Below, piece after piece: positions 1 to 12,036 of a stretch of 64,000 nt of DNA. The notes beneath the pieces are model-generated. The model ran no database searches. It had not been told where the DNA came from and saw only the letters and a list, made by a program, of their open reading frames with translations. Each line of letters begins with the position of its first letter. Position 1 is the stretch's first letter. Both the position numbers and the translations under genes were made by a program. The DNA is taken from positions 1,999,938-2,063,937 of the forward strand of contig OX442428.1 of NCBI GenBank assembly GCA_949361645.1, given 5' to 3'. Source of the stretch: Spongilla lacustris (Eukaryota; Porifera; Demospongiae; Spongillida; Spongillidae).

Positions 1-184
1 TAGGGAGAAGACCAACAGTATAGGGAGAAAGCCAACAGTATAGGGAGAAAGCCAAAGCATAGGGAGCAGGCCAATGTATAGGGAGAAGGCCAACAGTATA
101 GGGAGAAGGCCAACCAGTATAGGGAGAAGGCCAATGTATAGGGAGAAGGCTAACAGTATAGGGAGAAGGCCAACCAGTATAGGG

Positions 185-941
185 CAGGCCCGTAGGCTGG
201 GGGGGGTCGGTGGGTTCGGTCGACCCCCCCCGCTCGTCAGAACTAGTTCCGCTTGCCATCAAAATAATTTATTCATAACTTCTATACATGTACATGTATA
301 GCTATAGCCCGCGAGAACGAGATAACAATACATGCAGGCTTAGCAACCGCGGGACATCCATTCTAAAATGGGGCGCCCACGTCCCACCCACAACAAACAG
401 CAGCGGCGGAACAGGGGGAGGGTCCGTGAATTAAATTACGGGTTCCGTGCAACTATGGGTAAAAGTTCCGCATACGATCAAGAATTGCACCCATGCATAC
501 TGTTAGTTGGGCGTAGCCCGACCTTCGCGTATTGGCGGATACGCGAAGGTCGGGCTACGCCCAACTAGCATATACTGTTACATGTAGTCATTTGAGTTGC
601 ATACGACAAATCGCCCGGAAGTTGCCCCGTGTATGCCAGCCTTTAGACTCGCAACTCGCAAGGCAGACCTATATGTACTTCATTATTGAACGGGAACACA
701 AACTGGGCTATATCCATGTTTCTATGCAATTATGCTATGTTTTGTGGATGAAAAATTGCAAAAGTTGCAAAGCGGCTGGGGCTTCGCCCCAGACCCCGAT
801 GGGGGAGCTTACAGCGCTCCCCATACCCCCTAGCTGGGCGAGAGGGGGCTACGCCCCCTCCTGCTCCCACCCGCGCTCTTAATCAGTTCCACCTTATTGC
901 TTTCTCGAACCCCCCCGTCTCCCGATCAGCCTACGGGCCTG
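185..941 (+). mobile_element. MITE copy 1 (CAGGCCCGTAGGCTG TIRs, 5-bp TSD)
   Basis: The element begins CAGGCCCGTAGGCTG and ends CAGCCTACGGGCCTG, an inverted terminal repeat. It is flanked by TAGGG at 180-184 and 942-946; removing the element and one TAGGG restores the array unit AGTATAGGGAGAAGG. The interior matches 13762-14545 in inverted orientation over its whole length. There is no transposase, so it is non-autonomous. The TIR and 5-bp duplication would suit a hAT-related or other cut-and-paste group; I cannot decide which. Confidence 0.88.
505..566. repeat. 28-bp perfect hairpin inside MITE copy 1
   Basis: Positions 505-532 and 539-566 are exact reverse complements around a 6-nt loop (TGGCGG), starting AGTTGGGCGTAGCCCGAC. 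The second MITE copy has the same hairpin near 14151-14213 with a mismatch, so it is a conserved feature of the element. Confidence 0.9.
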
Positions 942-1412
942 TAGGGAGAAGGCCAATGTATAGGGAGAAGGCTAACAGTATAGGGAGAAGGCCAATGTAT
1001 AGGGAGAAGGCTAACAGTATAGGGAGAAGGCCAACAGTATAGGGAGAAGGCCAACAGTATAGGGAGAAGGCCAACCAGTATAGGGAGAAGGCCAATGTAT
1101 AGGGAGAAGGCTAACAGTATAGGGAGATCAAGAAGGCCAACAGTATAGGGAGAAGGCCAACAGTATAGGGAGAAGGCCAACAGTATAGGGAGAAGGCCAA
1201 CAGTATAGGGAGAAGGCCAACAGTATAGGGAGAAGGCCAACAGTATAGGGAGAAGGCCAACAGTATAGGGAGAAGGCCACCAGTCTAACACTACAGGAAG
1301 AAGACCAACAGTATATGGAGACGGGCAATTAACGGTCCGGGAGAAGGCCAACAGTACAGGGAGAATTCCATCAGCACTAGTATAGGAAGAAGGCCGTATC
1401 TCCTCCCCCTTC
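942..1412 (+). repeat. 20-bp minisatellite AGGGAGAAGGCCAACAGTAT in E1
   Basis: About 22 tandem units; the same array continues on the other side of the MITE at 1-184. All reading frames through it are open because the unit lacks stops, giving spurious proline- and leucine-rich ORFs on the minus strand that I do not regard as genes. Confidence 0.93.
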
Positions 1413-1853
1413 ACTGCATCGCATGTTCTGCACATACTAAACTCACACAGTATACTCACCAAAACACCTGAATCTCAGAAGTTGAAATCATGCAGGGCAA
1501 TCCGTTTATTGCCTCTGCATGCATCATTGTGCCTCCACATCTCCAAAGCTACGATTGTATATTATCGTTAATAATTCATCTGCAATTAACAGTTAACAAG
1601 TTGCAACGTACGCAATAACTGTAACTTAATCCAAGATGACGCAAGGTATTACGTTTGGCATATTGTTTATGAATAAATTATGCGCGATAGAAATTAAATT
1701 TTTGTCTTGATTTTACTACGAATGGTTCATGGTATAATGATATAAAACACAGATTCACAATCAGACCGATTTATAGTAAATTATAAACGTGTTTAAAATT
1801 CAATTTGAAAATAAAAGCATGATGACCGCCTATGTATGGGCCATTTCTCCATA

Positions 1854-2525
1854 TGCGCAATCCTATAACTTGTTGCGCATAGTCCAAAAATTCTGAAAGT
1901 TGCATATAATAACGCTCATAGACCAACACAACGATGCATAGTTCCCTAGTATATACCCTCAAAATAGGGCGTGTTCATGTGACTCTAAGGTTGATTGGAT
2001 TACACAATTCTCCAAAGAAGTGAATAAATCCAATTACTATTTCTCCTAACAGAGTATTGATTCCATTGTATGAAAACCAAATTCCGTTTTAATGTGATAA
2101 GCGATGACATGGCTGTGACACATTCAACGGCGAGCTAAAAACGAGCCATTGCGCATAGCCAGATCGTCCTAAAAGTTTCATGGTAGATAGGAATTGCTTG
2201 CCTGCAACGTTTTTTGACATTTTTGAGGAGGTCCCGTCATTGGAAGAGTAAAATAAATAATGTTGACTTTATACTCTATTTAGAAAGCAGTGCATCCTTA
2301 ACTTGGACATTGCGTACGATTTTATATACAATACTGCGTGAAAGAGCGCTCAAAGTTCCATCATCCAGGCAAATTTGAAGTTTTATCGTCTTTAAACTAT
2401 CGAGAACTAGATTTTCTAAAATACGTACCTCTCTCAACCTTCGTAAAAACCAGTCACAATTTTTATGGCAGATATTTGGATATGCGGAAGTACGTTACGT
2501 GAAATTATTTGAAAGTACCTACTTT
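1854..2525. other. Unannotated AT-rich stretch
   Basis: No convincing coding exon, RNA gene or terminal repeat was seen. It separates the E1 terminus from the foldback at 2526. Confidence 0.5.
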
Positions 2526-2992
2526 GTTATCCTATAGGTAGGACATTGCGCCCTAGTGTGGAGTGTCTGGGAGGGGACATTTTACCCTAGGGGGGGGACA
2601 GTTTGCCCTAGTGCAGAATGTCCGGGGGGGACATTGTGCACTAGTGCAGAATGTCCGGGGGGACATTGTGCACGGGGGGACAATCCGCCCTCCCACAACG
2701 GTACCTCGATGGCAGAAATCCTGGTATGTCCAAACCTCTACTTAGCGACGGAACAAGAGGTCCACAAACTGATAAGTATTTGCAGTTCAAGATCTCTCCC
2801 GTCGGCAATTCGTTGTACTCGATCCTCAGTGTGTCGAGCGGGCAGTTTCTTGACGGTGTGGGAGGGCGGATTGTCCCCCCGTGCAGAATGTCCCCCCGGA
2901 CATTCTGCACTAGGGCAAACTGTCCCCCACTAGGGTAAAATGTCCCCCCGGACACTCCACACTAGGGCGCAATGTCCTACCTATAGGATAAC
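2526..2992. mobile_element. Foldback element with ~150-bp inverted repeats
   Basis: The left arm begins GTTATCCTATAGGTAGGACA and the right arm ends with its exact complement at 2992. The complementarity continues for about 150 bp through several GGGGGGACATT modules to GGGCGGATTGTCC, leaving a centre of about 160 bp (2700-2860). The left arm holds one extra module copy. No protein is encoded. This is a non-autonomous palindromic element; the target duplication is not clear. Confidence 0.85.
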
Positions 2993-3017
2993 AACGGCAG
3001 TTATAAACGTCCAACAG

Positions 3018-3262
3018 GCTGGTTTTTAACAAAGACCCGTCCTTATATAGCGTAAAAATCATCCTGCCCAGATTGTGCGTCCAGGATGGGAATACATGTG
3101 GTTCTACCCTAGTTCTGTCGAATGTTGAAGCAATAATTCAATTCATATATACGTCAACATTCGACAAAAACCCTCCAAGTAAGGTTTTTACACTATTCCC
3201 ACCCTGGACGCAGGATGCATGGTTTTTACGCTATTTAGGATGGGTTTTAGTCTGGGTACCCG
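3018..3262. repeat. Second inverted repeat (~110-bp arms)
   Basis: 3020-3140 and 3150-3262 are imperfect reverse complements. Landmarks are TAGCGTAAAAA, CGTCCAGGATGGGAATA and TGTCGAATGTTGA on the left and their complements on the right. It lies just downstream of the larger foldback and probably is another small palindromic element. Confidence 0.7.
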
Positions 3263-3270
3263 ACTGATCG

Positions 3271-4233
3271 GTTGTACTATCACGCAACAGATGAGCTGAC
3301 GATTGTGGAGCAGTGTTTATGTGACATTACTTTTCAGGCTATGATCCTATATTGAATATATTTTAAGAAATTTCAGCCATGAAGTATATCAATCACCATT
3401 CCTTAAGGAATTTTAATAATGAATGTGTTCGTGTAAATATGTGTGTGAATATTGCAATTGGTATCGATGAGTGCTTTGACGACACGGAAAGGATAAGAGC
3501 TGTGTATTCGTTAAGGAATTTAATACTAAAATTCTAAATGTTTGTGTATGCATGTGTGTCAGTATTGGTTACAATGAGCATTTCAAGCGGCGGAACGACA
3601 TGCAACTTTGGCGACGGTTAGGAGCTAGCTACTGAGTAATGGCGTCAACGCGATCCCGTGTACTGCCGTAAAAGTATCCCAGCCTTGTCATAGATGAAAT
3701 AAAATGTTATGAGGGGGGACATTTGAGGGTGTCCCATCAAGAGCTGCCTGCGAGCTGCAGACTGCCAAACATACTTGTTGAGATGTCTCAAACATGATTG
3801 GTCTTCTCCTTTGTATTGTTACAATGCATTTTGTCTTATTAAATCAGCGCTGTTATATTTATTAGTCACTCACCAGCTGATAGTGGTGATTCCTAAAGGC
3901 AAGCGAACTGACTACCTTGCACCAGAAGAATTATATCCCACCAGGTTGAATTGCAGTCCATAGCTAATGATTTCATGGGACCTTGGATCCATTTAAGTAG
4001 CTGTAGAAGTCAAGGACGTGGACATAAAGAAGGATGTTTACATTTTATTATGTATTAATAAATTTATAAATCAATAAATTTGAACCCGTAGTCAAAAGAA
4101 TACACAATGTACGAGGTACGAGTGTACCGGGGTAATGCTTCAGGCTTGGCAAGTTTCTGATGTTAGCGTTAAAAGTAGTGTATACGTAAAGGGTTTCGTG
4201 CGATGATAAGTACATTTGTGTGTTTAGTTTAAT

Positions 4234-4267
<34 letters not shown>

Positions 4268-5252
4268 AATCATGTTCTTATTGATGCTCACCTCGCATGG
4301 CGGACGCAGAAGGGGACAAAAAGCTACCAAAGCATAACTGACGATAATATGTGATGGCGATACACAGGTACGTTTTGTCCACGTCTTGTCTCAGGGTTGT
4401 ATCGATCGCAGACTGTACATGTAGTCCAGGCTATTACGATCGAGTGCACTGTGAAGGCGTTGAGTTAGGAAACGTGCCAAAGGTTAGTAAGGCCAAGTGT
4501 TCATTAGGTGTTGGTTTGTCACCGCATACATGCCCAGGACGACGAACGTCAATAGGTTTGTTCGCAACGTAAGTATTGTACTATGATTCTGTATGTACGA
4601 TGCGTTTCTTTATGAAGGGTTTCAGACCTATAGCATCAGGTTTGTATGGATTTAATGGTGTCCTTGACATGCCCATTAGCTGTAGGTGTTTTACGGTGCA
4701 CCTGTTGAAAGAAGCAGGTAAATCATGCTGTGTGCACGTTGTGCTCTTTACAGTGAAGTGAGACCTGTTCCTTGCTGTGTAAAGAAGGTGAGTGTATTTA
4801 AAAGTATGAATTCTACTGTTGCATAGAGGCCATAGCTTGCTACTATGCCCACTGTTTCTTGTGGTGGAAGGAGGTGAGTGTGTTGTAAATACTGTTCCAG
4901 AGATCTTCTAGCTTGCTTCTACGCCCAGTGACCCCACTGTTTCTTGTGGTGGAAGGTAGGTGAGTGTGTTGTAAGCACTGTTCCAGAGATCTTCTAGCTT
5001 GCTACCACTCCGTCAGGTGAGGCAGCACTTGTCTGTTGTAGTTCTTAACAATTTGTTTCTTCATTTAGAAGGTGCTGATGGAATCTGTGGTGAAGAAGAT
5101 GGAACGCTAACTACATGTGCACTTTGTACATTTGTAATGTACATGTTGTAAACAAAAAAAACTTTTATTTGAAACATATGAATTTTAATGAAGGAATATT
5201 ATGGAAAGGTCAACCGGCACCACCAAATACGGCCATCAAACGCATGTGCCAC
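3271..5252. other. Region with no recognised gene; poly-G run and tandem duplication
   Basis: A poly-G run of about 30 lies at 4236-4266. At about 4845-5005 a segment of roughly 95 bp (CCCACTGTTTCTTGTGGTGG to GATCTTCTAGCTTGCT) is duplicated in tandem. Short ORFs are present but lack family resemblance or convincing splice signals. Confidence 0.5.
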
Positions 5253-5328
5253 TGTTGGCATCAGCGCTGCGTCATGATGATAAGACAGCAAAAAAAACAT
5301 AATGATCGTTACTTAGTGCATCATCGCA
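5253..5328 (+). repeat. Flank of E2, inverted copy at ~19986-20060
   Basis: The stretch GGCATCAGCGCTGCGTCATG through CTTAGTGCATCATCG recurs as its reverse complement at about 19986-20060, on the other side of E2. The simplest reading is that E2 inserted into an older element of which these are the terminal or subterminal inverted repeats. Confidence 0.7.
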
Positions 5329-5819
5329 TATGGAGAAATGGCCCATACATAGGCGGTCATCTTGCTTTTTTTTTCAAATTGAATTTTAAACACGTGTATA
5401 ATTTACGATAAATCGGACTAATTGTGAATCTGTGCTTTATAAGATTATACCATGAACCATTCGTAAACTAAAATCAAGACAAGAAATTAATTTCTACCGC
5501 GCATTATTATTCATAAACGAAATAGTCAATGCGTAATCCCTTGCGTCATCTTGGACAATTATTAAAATCATGTCGGGTAACTATTGGATAACTCACAATT
5601 AATTAGAGATTTTTAATTGTAACGATACACAAACTTATCAGCTAAGATGTGGAGCGCATCAATTAGGCATGAAGGGCGGCCCTTCATGATTTCATCTTCC
5701 GAGACGCAGGTGTTTTGGTGAGTATACTATATGAATTTAGTAGGGTACTAGTAGCGTAGGGTATGTTCGGCAGTGGATGTGCAGAACAGGCATATCTTCG
5801 ATGCAGTGAAGGAGGAGAT

Positions 5820-6345
5820 ATCGCCTTCTCCCTGTACTGTTGGCCATCTCTTATACTGGTGGCCTGCATCCTATACTACTGGCTTTCTGCCTATGCGGTT
5901 GGCCTTCTCCCTATTCTGTACTGTTGGCCTTCTCCCTATTCTGTACTGTTGGCCTTGTCCCTATACTGTTGGCCTTCTTCCTATACTATTGGCCTTCTCC
6001 CTATACTGTTGGCCTTCTCCCTATACTGTTGGCCTTCTCCCTATACTGTTGGCCTTCTCCCTATACTGTTGGCCTTCTCCCTATACTGTTGGCCTTCTCC
6101 CTATACTGTTGGCCTTCTCCCTATACTGTTGGCCTTCTCCCTATACTGTTGGCCTTCTCCCTATACTGTTGGCCTTCTCCCTATACTGTTGGCCTTCTCC
6201 CTATACTGTTGGCCTTCTCCCTATACTGTTGGCCTTCTCCCTATACTGTTGGCCTTCTCCCTATACTGTTGGCCTTCTCCCTATACCGTTGGCCTTCTCC
6301 CTATACTGTTGACCTTCTCCCTATACTGTTGGCCTTCTCCCGGTA
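5820..6345 (-). repeat. 20-bp minisatellite in E2 (CTATACTGTTGGCCTTCTCC)
   Basis: About 26 nearly identical units, the reverse complement of the array in E1 and E3 and at the same distance from End A. Long ORFs here are a by-product of the stop-free unit. A shorter patch of the same repeat occurs at 15115-15270 and, inverted, at 25010-25130. Confidence 0.95.
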
Positions 6346-7053
6346 CTGTACAACGCTTATATACATGTACATGTATCTCATGTACACTGTACATGTATAG
6401 CATGTGACTCATGTACATGTATGTTACATTGTATGCACATGTACATGTATTGAATTGTGCATGTACTGCATACATGTACATATGTGCATATGTGTACTGG
6501 ACATTTACTTTACATGTACATGTTTTTTGTACACACTGTTCTTTTGTCTTCCAGTGTATATAACACATGTAGTATGTGTTGTGCAGTGACTATTCATGTA
6601 CTTGTTGCAGTCTTCACAGCTGGAGAGGAGTCATCATCCAGGTGTGCCATCCTTGAATCCCAGCTGAAGGAATCATCATCCTAATGTCAGCTCCTGCAGT
6701 CCCAGCTGACCGATTTGGTATGAATTACATGTAGCACGTTTAATGGCCACTGTTTTGTCATTGCAGAGCTCTACATTGAGGTGCATGTATTTATAATGTA
6801 CAATATACATGTACATGTACTACGCACAGGTACACATGCGACATGTATATATGTAATTTAACTGCCTAAATTTTATATGTGTTCTAGATACTATCAATAT
6901 TTCTTTCTGTCACCTTCAATTTGATTGGCAGATAGCTGTGCTATAGAGTGGACAGGGAACCCCGCAGCAGATGGACACTGCAGTGGAGTGAACGTATGGC
7001 AGATACATGTGCATGTAGGTTGGATTTCTAGGAGCTACATGTACTTGCGAGGG

Positions 7054-7117
<64 letters not shown>

Positions 7118-9020
7118 CTTTGCATGTGGGTTTCTAAGGATTAAGAGGGTTGGCATTTGATGCTGTGGTTTTAGTTCTGTTTGTATGTGCTTAAAGGTTA
7201 GGTTTGCAGCTACATGTACATTATAATGGACTACTTGTACTTGTGAGGGAGAGGCTTGTACCATCTGGTGTGTTTGTGTGAGTTTGTGTTTGTGTGAGCG
7301 CCTACTGCCATATCCCTTCTACTGTTATGTTGGCCTTGGTTCCTGACCTCTACATGTACCACAAAACCCACAAGTGCAGTCCAATGTGTACACAACCATT
7401 GTCTTGGATAAAATGAATACAATCAAATCATCTTGTGAGCTGTGTACACTTTGATTGGCTGATAGCAATGCAGTAAACCACGTTTGAGTGGACAGTAGAC
7501 ACTGCAGTGGAGTTGAACCTATGGCAGATACATGTTCATGTACATGTACATGTACATGTAGGTTGTACTTCTAAGGACTACTACTACTTGTGAGGGAGGG
7601 GCTTGTACCGTCTGATGTGTTTGTGTGTGTATGTTTGTGTGAGTGTGTGTGTGCATGTGCGTGCCTAAGGGTTAGTCATGCAGCTACATGTACATGTATG
7701 TTGGATTCTACTTATGAGGGAGGGGCTGTACCATCATGTGTGCGTGACTGTGTGTGTATGTGTATGTGTGTGTGTAGCAGTGGCAATGACTGTGGTTATC
7801 TTATCTCACAGCAATGGGTAGAGCAAACTCTTAGTCATGCATGTAATGAGCTGTACATGTACTGTAGGCACAAGCAGTGATACATATATAATGGGAAAGC
7901 TTCCATACACTCTTTGACTTGTTGAAATATGGGTTGAAGGAGCTTACAGCTGCTCCTCTATACCCCAGCAGGCCCAGGAGTGAGGCATACATGCAGGTCA
8001 ATTGTACCCCCACAAACTGGAAATCCTGGATCCATCACTGAAATTGAATGTACTCTTGCCAGGATCAGCTGAACAGGATGCCATTAACATGAAGGAGTTA
8101 CCCCTCAAACACTTCAAATTCTGAGGCCACACCCCTAGTTCTTCCTAACTGCTGCAAAATGACTGTATGTGTACACTGTTAGAAATGACAACCTTATGCA
8201 TTATCGCACATTGCACATTAGCTCATTTTTTTTCTGTCCTTACACCCACAATGTACATGTAATATGTGCTTCTTTACTCATTGTTACACACACTGTATAC
8301 ACAATGTATGTGATTACAGATGACATGTATAATGTGACCATGATACATTGAAGGGGTTCATCCTAGCTGTTGCCTGTAACTATCAAGGATGCAATTTCAT
8401 CTTCTTTGTTCGATCTGGTTTGGTTTTGTATTGATATTTGTGTCTCTTCCATTCTGATCCATTGCCTTGTCATTCTTTTGTAAGAAATATGTCTCTGGCA
8501 GGATCCCAATTATTTTTGCTGAAGTAAGCTTATATCCATTTTGCATCATCATTTAGCTTCTCAACAGCTATATACATGTACAGTAGTGAATAAGTTGTAC
8601 GCTTTCGGCCAATTGAACCAGCGAGGGGGGGGGGAGTGCTGTCCACTTTCGGCCGATTCAATAAGTGAGGTGTTAGGTGTCTGCTCTTTCGGCCAATCCA
8701 GTCATTCAATCAGTGGGGAGAGGGTGCTGTCCACTTTCAATGCGCATGTATGTAAACTTTTATTACAGGGGGGGGGGGGGGGAGGGGGGCCTTGTTCCAA
8801 AGTTTTGGACATAGCAAGAAAAGATTTTATCCACTCTTCATACAGTAGATCAACTTATGAATGATGCATAACCATTTACACAAATATTTACCTTGGTCTG
8901 AAGTGTCTCAGTATCAGGGCTCCAGCTTGACACCTGCTTGTATATGTTTTCAAACTCCTACATTTCACAGTTCTATATACAGAATTGCTTCAAACTACAG
9001 TGCCAGAATATATGTATGCA
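6346..9020. other. E2-specific segment rich in ACATGTAC and TG repeats
   Basis: No gene was identified. It holds a (TG)n tract at about 7057-7113, many ACATGTAC palindromes, and three diverged repeats of a 'CATGTAGGTTGGA...TTGTGAGGGAGGGGCTTGTACC' type unit between 7000 and 7750 followed by TGTGTG runs. A poly-G run is at 8768-8785. The matching position in E3 (26540-26700) is only about 160 bp long. Confidence 0.5.
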
Positions 9021-9188
9021 CAGGTGTCTCCATCATGTGCACACTACACACACTGATGTAGAGCTGTGTAGTATATATATATATGTGCTTCAAACACGGG
9101 CACACACACCAATGATGTCCACACATATACCTGTACACAGTGGTACTTACATCCACATACATCAGATACCGGTATAAATAATAATAAT

Positions 9189-9239
9189 TTGGACACACAC
9201 ACACAAACACACACATGCATATACATGCACACGCACACA

Positions 9240-9281
<42 letters not shown>
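9189..9281. repeat. CA microsatellite
   Basis: An interrupted (CA)n tract whose counterpart in E3 is the (TG)n tract at 26267-26363; flanking unique sequence also matches, so it is part of the ancestral element. Confidence 0.9.
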
Positions 9282-9283
<2 letters not shown>

Positions 9284-10453
9284 TTGCTGTACAACCACAA
9301 CAAGACACAACAATCTACCAGGAGAGAGCTACCATACATGTCCAGAAATTGTGGACATCGATGCATAACTCGGCGTACGATTGTGATAAAAAAAATCTAA
9401 TTGCACCATTAAACTCACTAGGTACTTTAGAGATTTATCACGTTATTAAAAATGCTAATTAATTTATTAAAATATATTATTGTTATTGTCTTTTAATAAA
9501 TGCATTGTATGTCTGCATGGCAGGGAAGTTAGGAATAGGCATCGCTGTTACATAAAATCCTTCCAAACTACAGCTATCGTCGATTTTAGTGATCTAAGCA
9601 TACGCATGCGCAACTCAAAACATTAAGTTGTACTCGTGCCCCTGCCATTGGATGCATTCTAGAGGTCACGTGATCTGTTATGCCGCCTATACCAAGATTT
9701 GTACCCATCTGATAGTATTGTGGATATACAATGTAATAGCTCTACACTCACCATCAATCTAATTCTTGGTATACGCTAGTCTCGCTAGCCAGACGTACAA
9801 CATCGAACTTCAACTGGATAGGCTTGAAACCCCCATAACGCGAAGGTCGAGCCCAATAGAACCGCTGCTGTGGAGTAGCTACTACATAATATGATATATA
9901 TAGGTGTGACTACGAGACTCGCTCGTTAAGATGCATGGGCGATTCCGTCCCTATATTATTATATAATTATAATTATGTATTGTATATATATCTATCTGCA
10001 TGTGCATCGCTCTGACGTTGACCACGATGACTGGCTTGTTTTTGATAACATACTAGAAGTTCTCGTGGAGGTGTGTTAAGGTTATTGCCTTCCACTAGCT
10101 AAAGAATTAACATATGCATGGCGGCGGATATTCACAGCTGGACTCTCCACTGTGTCCTGGCGATTAATGACTGTATATGGATCAATTGGCAGGCAAGGTC
10201 GCTCGCGCTCACTCCATAGCAGTCTCGTTCCCAGACCCAATATCTGCTACGAGGTTAAGTCCTGTACTCATTTCTATCCAGCTCCGCCGGAATTTTGGCT
10301 AGGGTATACAAGAAGGATGAACAGCCGTAAACGTATTCGGCAGTTGGCCTGAGATGTGTGTGTTTGTTATGCCGTGTGTTCTATATTTTTATGATTGAGC
10401 GGCTGGAAGGAAATGCACATGCACCCACACCCAAATGCAAATACCATGCACGC

Positions 10454-10455
10454 AA

Positions 10456-10491
<36 letters not shown>

Positions 10492-10501
10492 ACATGCAAA
10501 T

Positions 10502-10532
<31 letters not shown>

Positions 10533-10830
10533 CATGCAAATACACACACACACACACATGTACATGCAAATACACACACACACACATGTACATGCAAATA
10601 CACACACACACACATGTACATGCAAATACACACACACATGTACATGCAAATACACACACACACATACACACACATGTACATGCAAATACACAAACACACA
10701 CACACATACACACACACATACACACACATACAAACACTGACACACAATCACACACACACATACACACACATACACACACACATACACACATACACACACA
10801 TACACACACACACATACACACACTTGACAC
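10454..10830. repeat. CA array with embedded CATGTACATGCAAATA units
   Basis: Blocks of (CA)n are separated by CATGTACATGCAAATA about seven times, a higher-order microsatellite. The long His/Thr and Cys/Val ORFs on the two strands are artefacts of it. Confidence 0.95.
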
Positions 10831-11811
10831 AGGACTTGCATGGGCATGCAGTTGAAGAAAAGATCACATACATGCACCTATTTACTCCTACAAATACTAA
10901 AGCAATGGCACAAAAAAGGATGCCATGATGCAGCTCTGATCTGTCATCAATGAACAGATCGATGGCCAATGGCATGAAGGCTGGTGATCATGACTCATAC
11001 ACAATGGCAAGGATGCTATACATGTATGTACTAGTCCTAAGGGCCATGTATGTGAAACGTTTACATAACAGTCATAACTAATGACCATATGCCACCACCC
11101 TAATTAAATAGATGACCACAAATATTTTGAGTCAGCTACATGTACATTCTCTGTTAGTACAGGTACATGTAATACCTTCTGAACTTTCCATATTTATCAC
11201 ACACATACACAACCAATACATAACCAAATAAATATAAATGCCACACCACAACTGTTACATTACCTATTGCATACATCTGCAGAGCCATGTACATATAGCT
11301 AGACCACAGAAAGCCTTCCATTTGAGTTGCTGCTGAAGTTTATCACCAGGTGCATGTTGGAAGGGTGGCTGGCACAGTCCATGAGATGCAAAACTTTGTG
11401 TCCAGTCCCTGGTCCATACCAGGTGGTCATGTAGGTAAGCCTCCTCTCCTGGCAGACAACTGGTGTCTGTGCTATGTACACGTACAACCAAACCAAGGAG
11501 TTTTTCTAACCAAACTAATAAAGGTGGACACCACAGGATGTGACAATTGTAGCCACTTTAAACAATTATTCTTTGGTCCTACATCTACATGCATGTAACA
11601 CGTAGATCTATCTCCTTCTAACAGTACCCTACATCAGAAACCTTTAAACTTAATTTGATTCATATCCCAGTGGCTGCCTCTGGGATGTGCTATCAAATTC
11701 CTCATCTCTAGGGAGAAGGGCCAACATGTATTATCTTTTCCCAACTGTTCCACAAGGATATCTCCCATCCACCTTCACAAGGCACTCTCTCCTCTACCTC
11801 CACAAGGCTAT

Positions 11812-12036
11812 CTCACAAAACTACCTCCCTCCACCTTCACAAAACTACCTCCCTCCACCTTCACAAAACTACCTCCCTCCACCTTCACAAAACTACCTCC
11901 CTCCACCTTCACAAAACTACCTCCCTCCACCTTCACAAGGCTACCTCCCTCCACCTTCACAAAACTACCTCCCTCCACCTTCACAAGGCTACCTCCCTCC
12001 ACCTTCACAAAACTACCTCCCTCCACCTTCACAAGG
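11812..12036. repeat. 24-bp minisatellite CTACCTCCCTCCACCTTCACAA
   Basis: About nine units with AAAACTA and AGGCTA variants. The period is divisible by three, which keeps an ORF open (repeated NYLPPPSQ), but there is no gene context, so I do not call it coding. Confidence 0.9.

Larger units (their letters stand above)
1..1851 (+). mobile_element. E1: partial copy of the TGGAGAAAT transposon family (End A side)
   Basis: The right terminus reads ATTTCTCCA followed by TA at 1852-1853, and the subterminal 110 bp match the inverted left end of E2 (5331-5450) and the right end of E3 (27720-27831). Inside the terminus lies the 20-bp array (AGGGAGAAGGCCAACAGTAT), in the same relative place as in E2 and E3. 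The left end is outside the window, and a MITE (185-941) has inserted into the array. No intact coding sequence is visible. The superfamily is not known to me; TA flanks would fit a TA-targeting DNA transposon. Confidence 0.7.

Noticed and set aside
5763..6407. Leu/Pro/Tyr/Trp repeat ORFs (also 926-1462 and 26558-27335)
   Set aside because: 20-bp array without stops; present in element copies with different frames, no conservation of one frame.
6600..6720. Glu/Ser-rich coding-looking patch (SQLKESSS)
   Set aside because: Short, no splice partners, in repeat-rich DNA.
10358..10928. His/Thr-rich and Cys/Val-rich ORFs
   Set aside because: CA/TG microsatellite in all frames; the same holds for those at 9044-9366, 24195-24599, 40739-41096 and 50838-51208.
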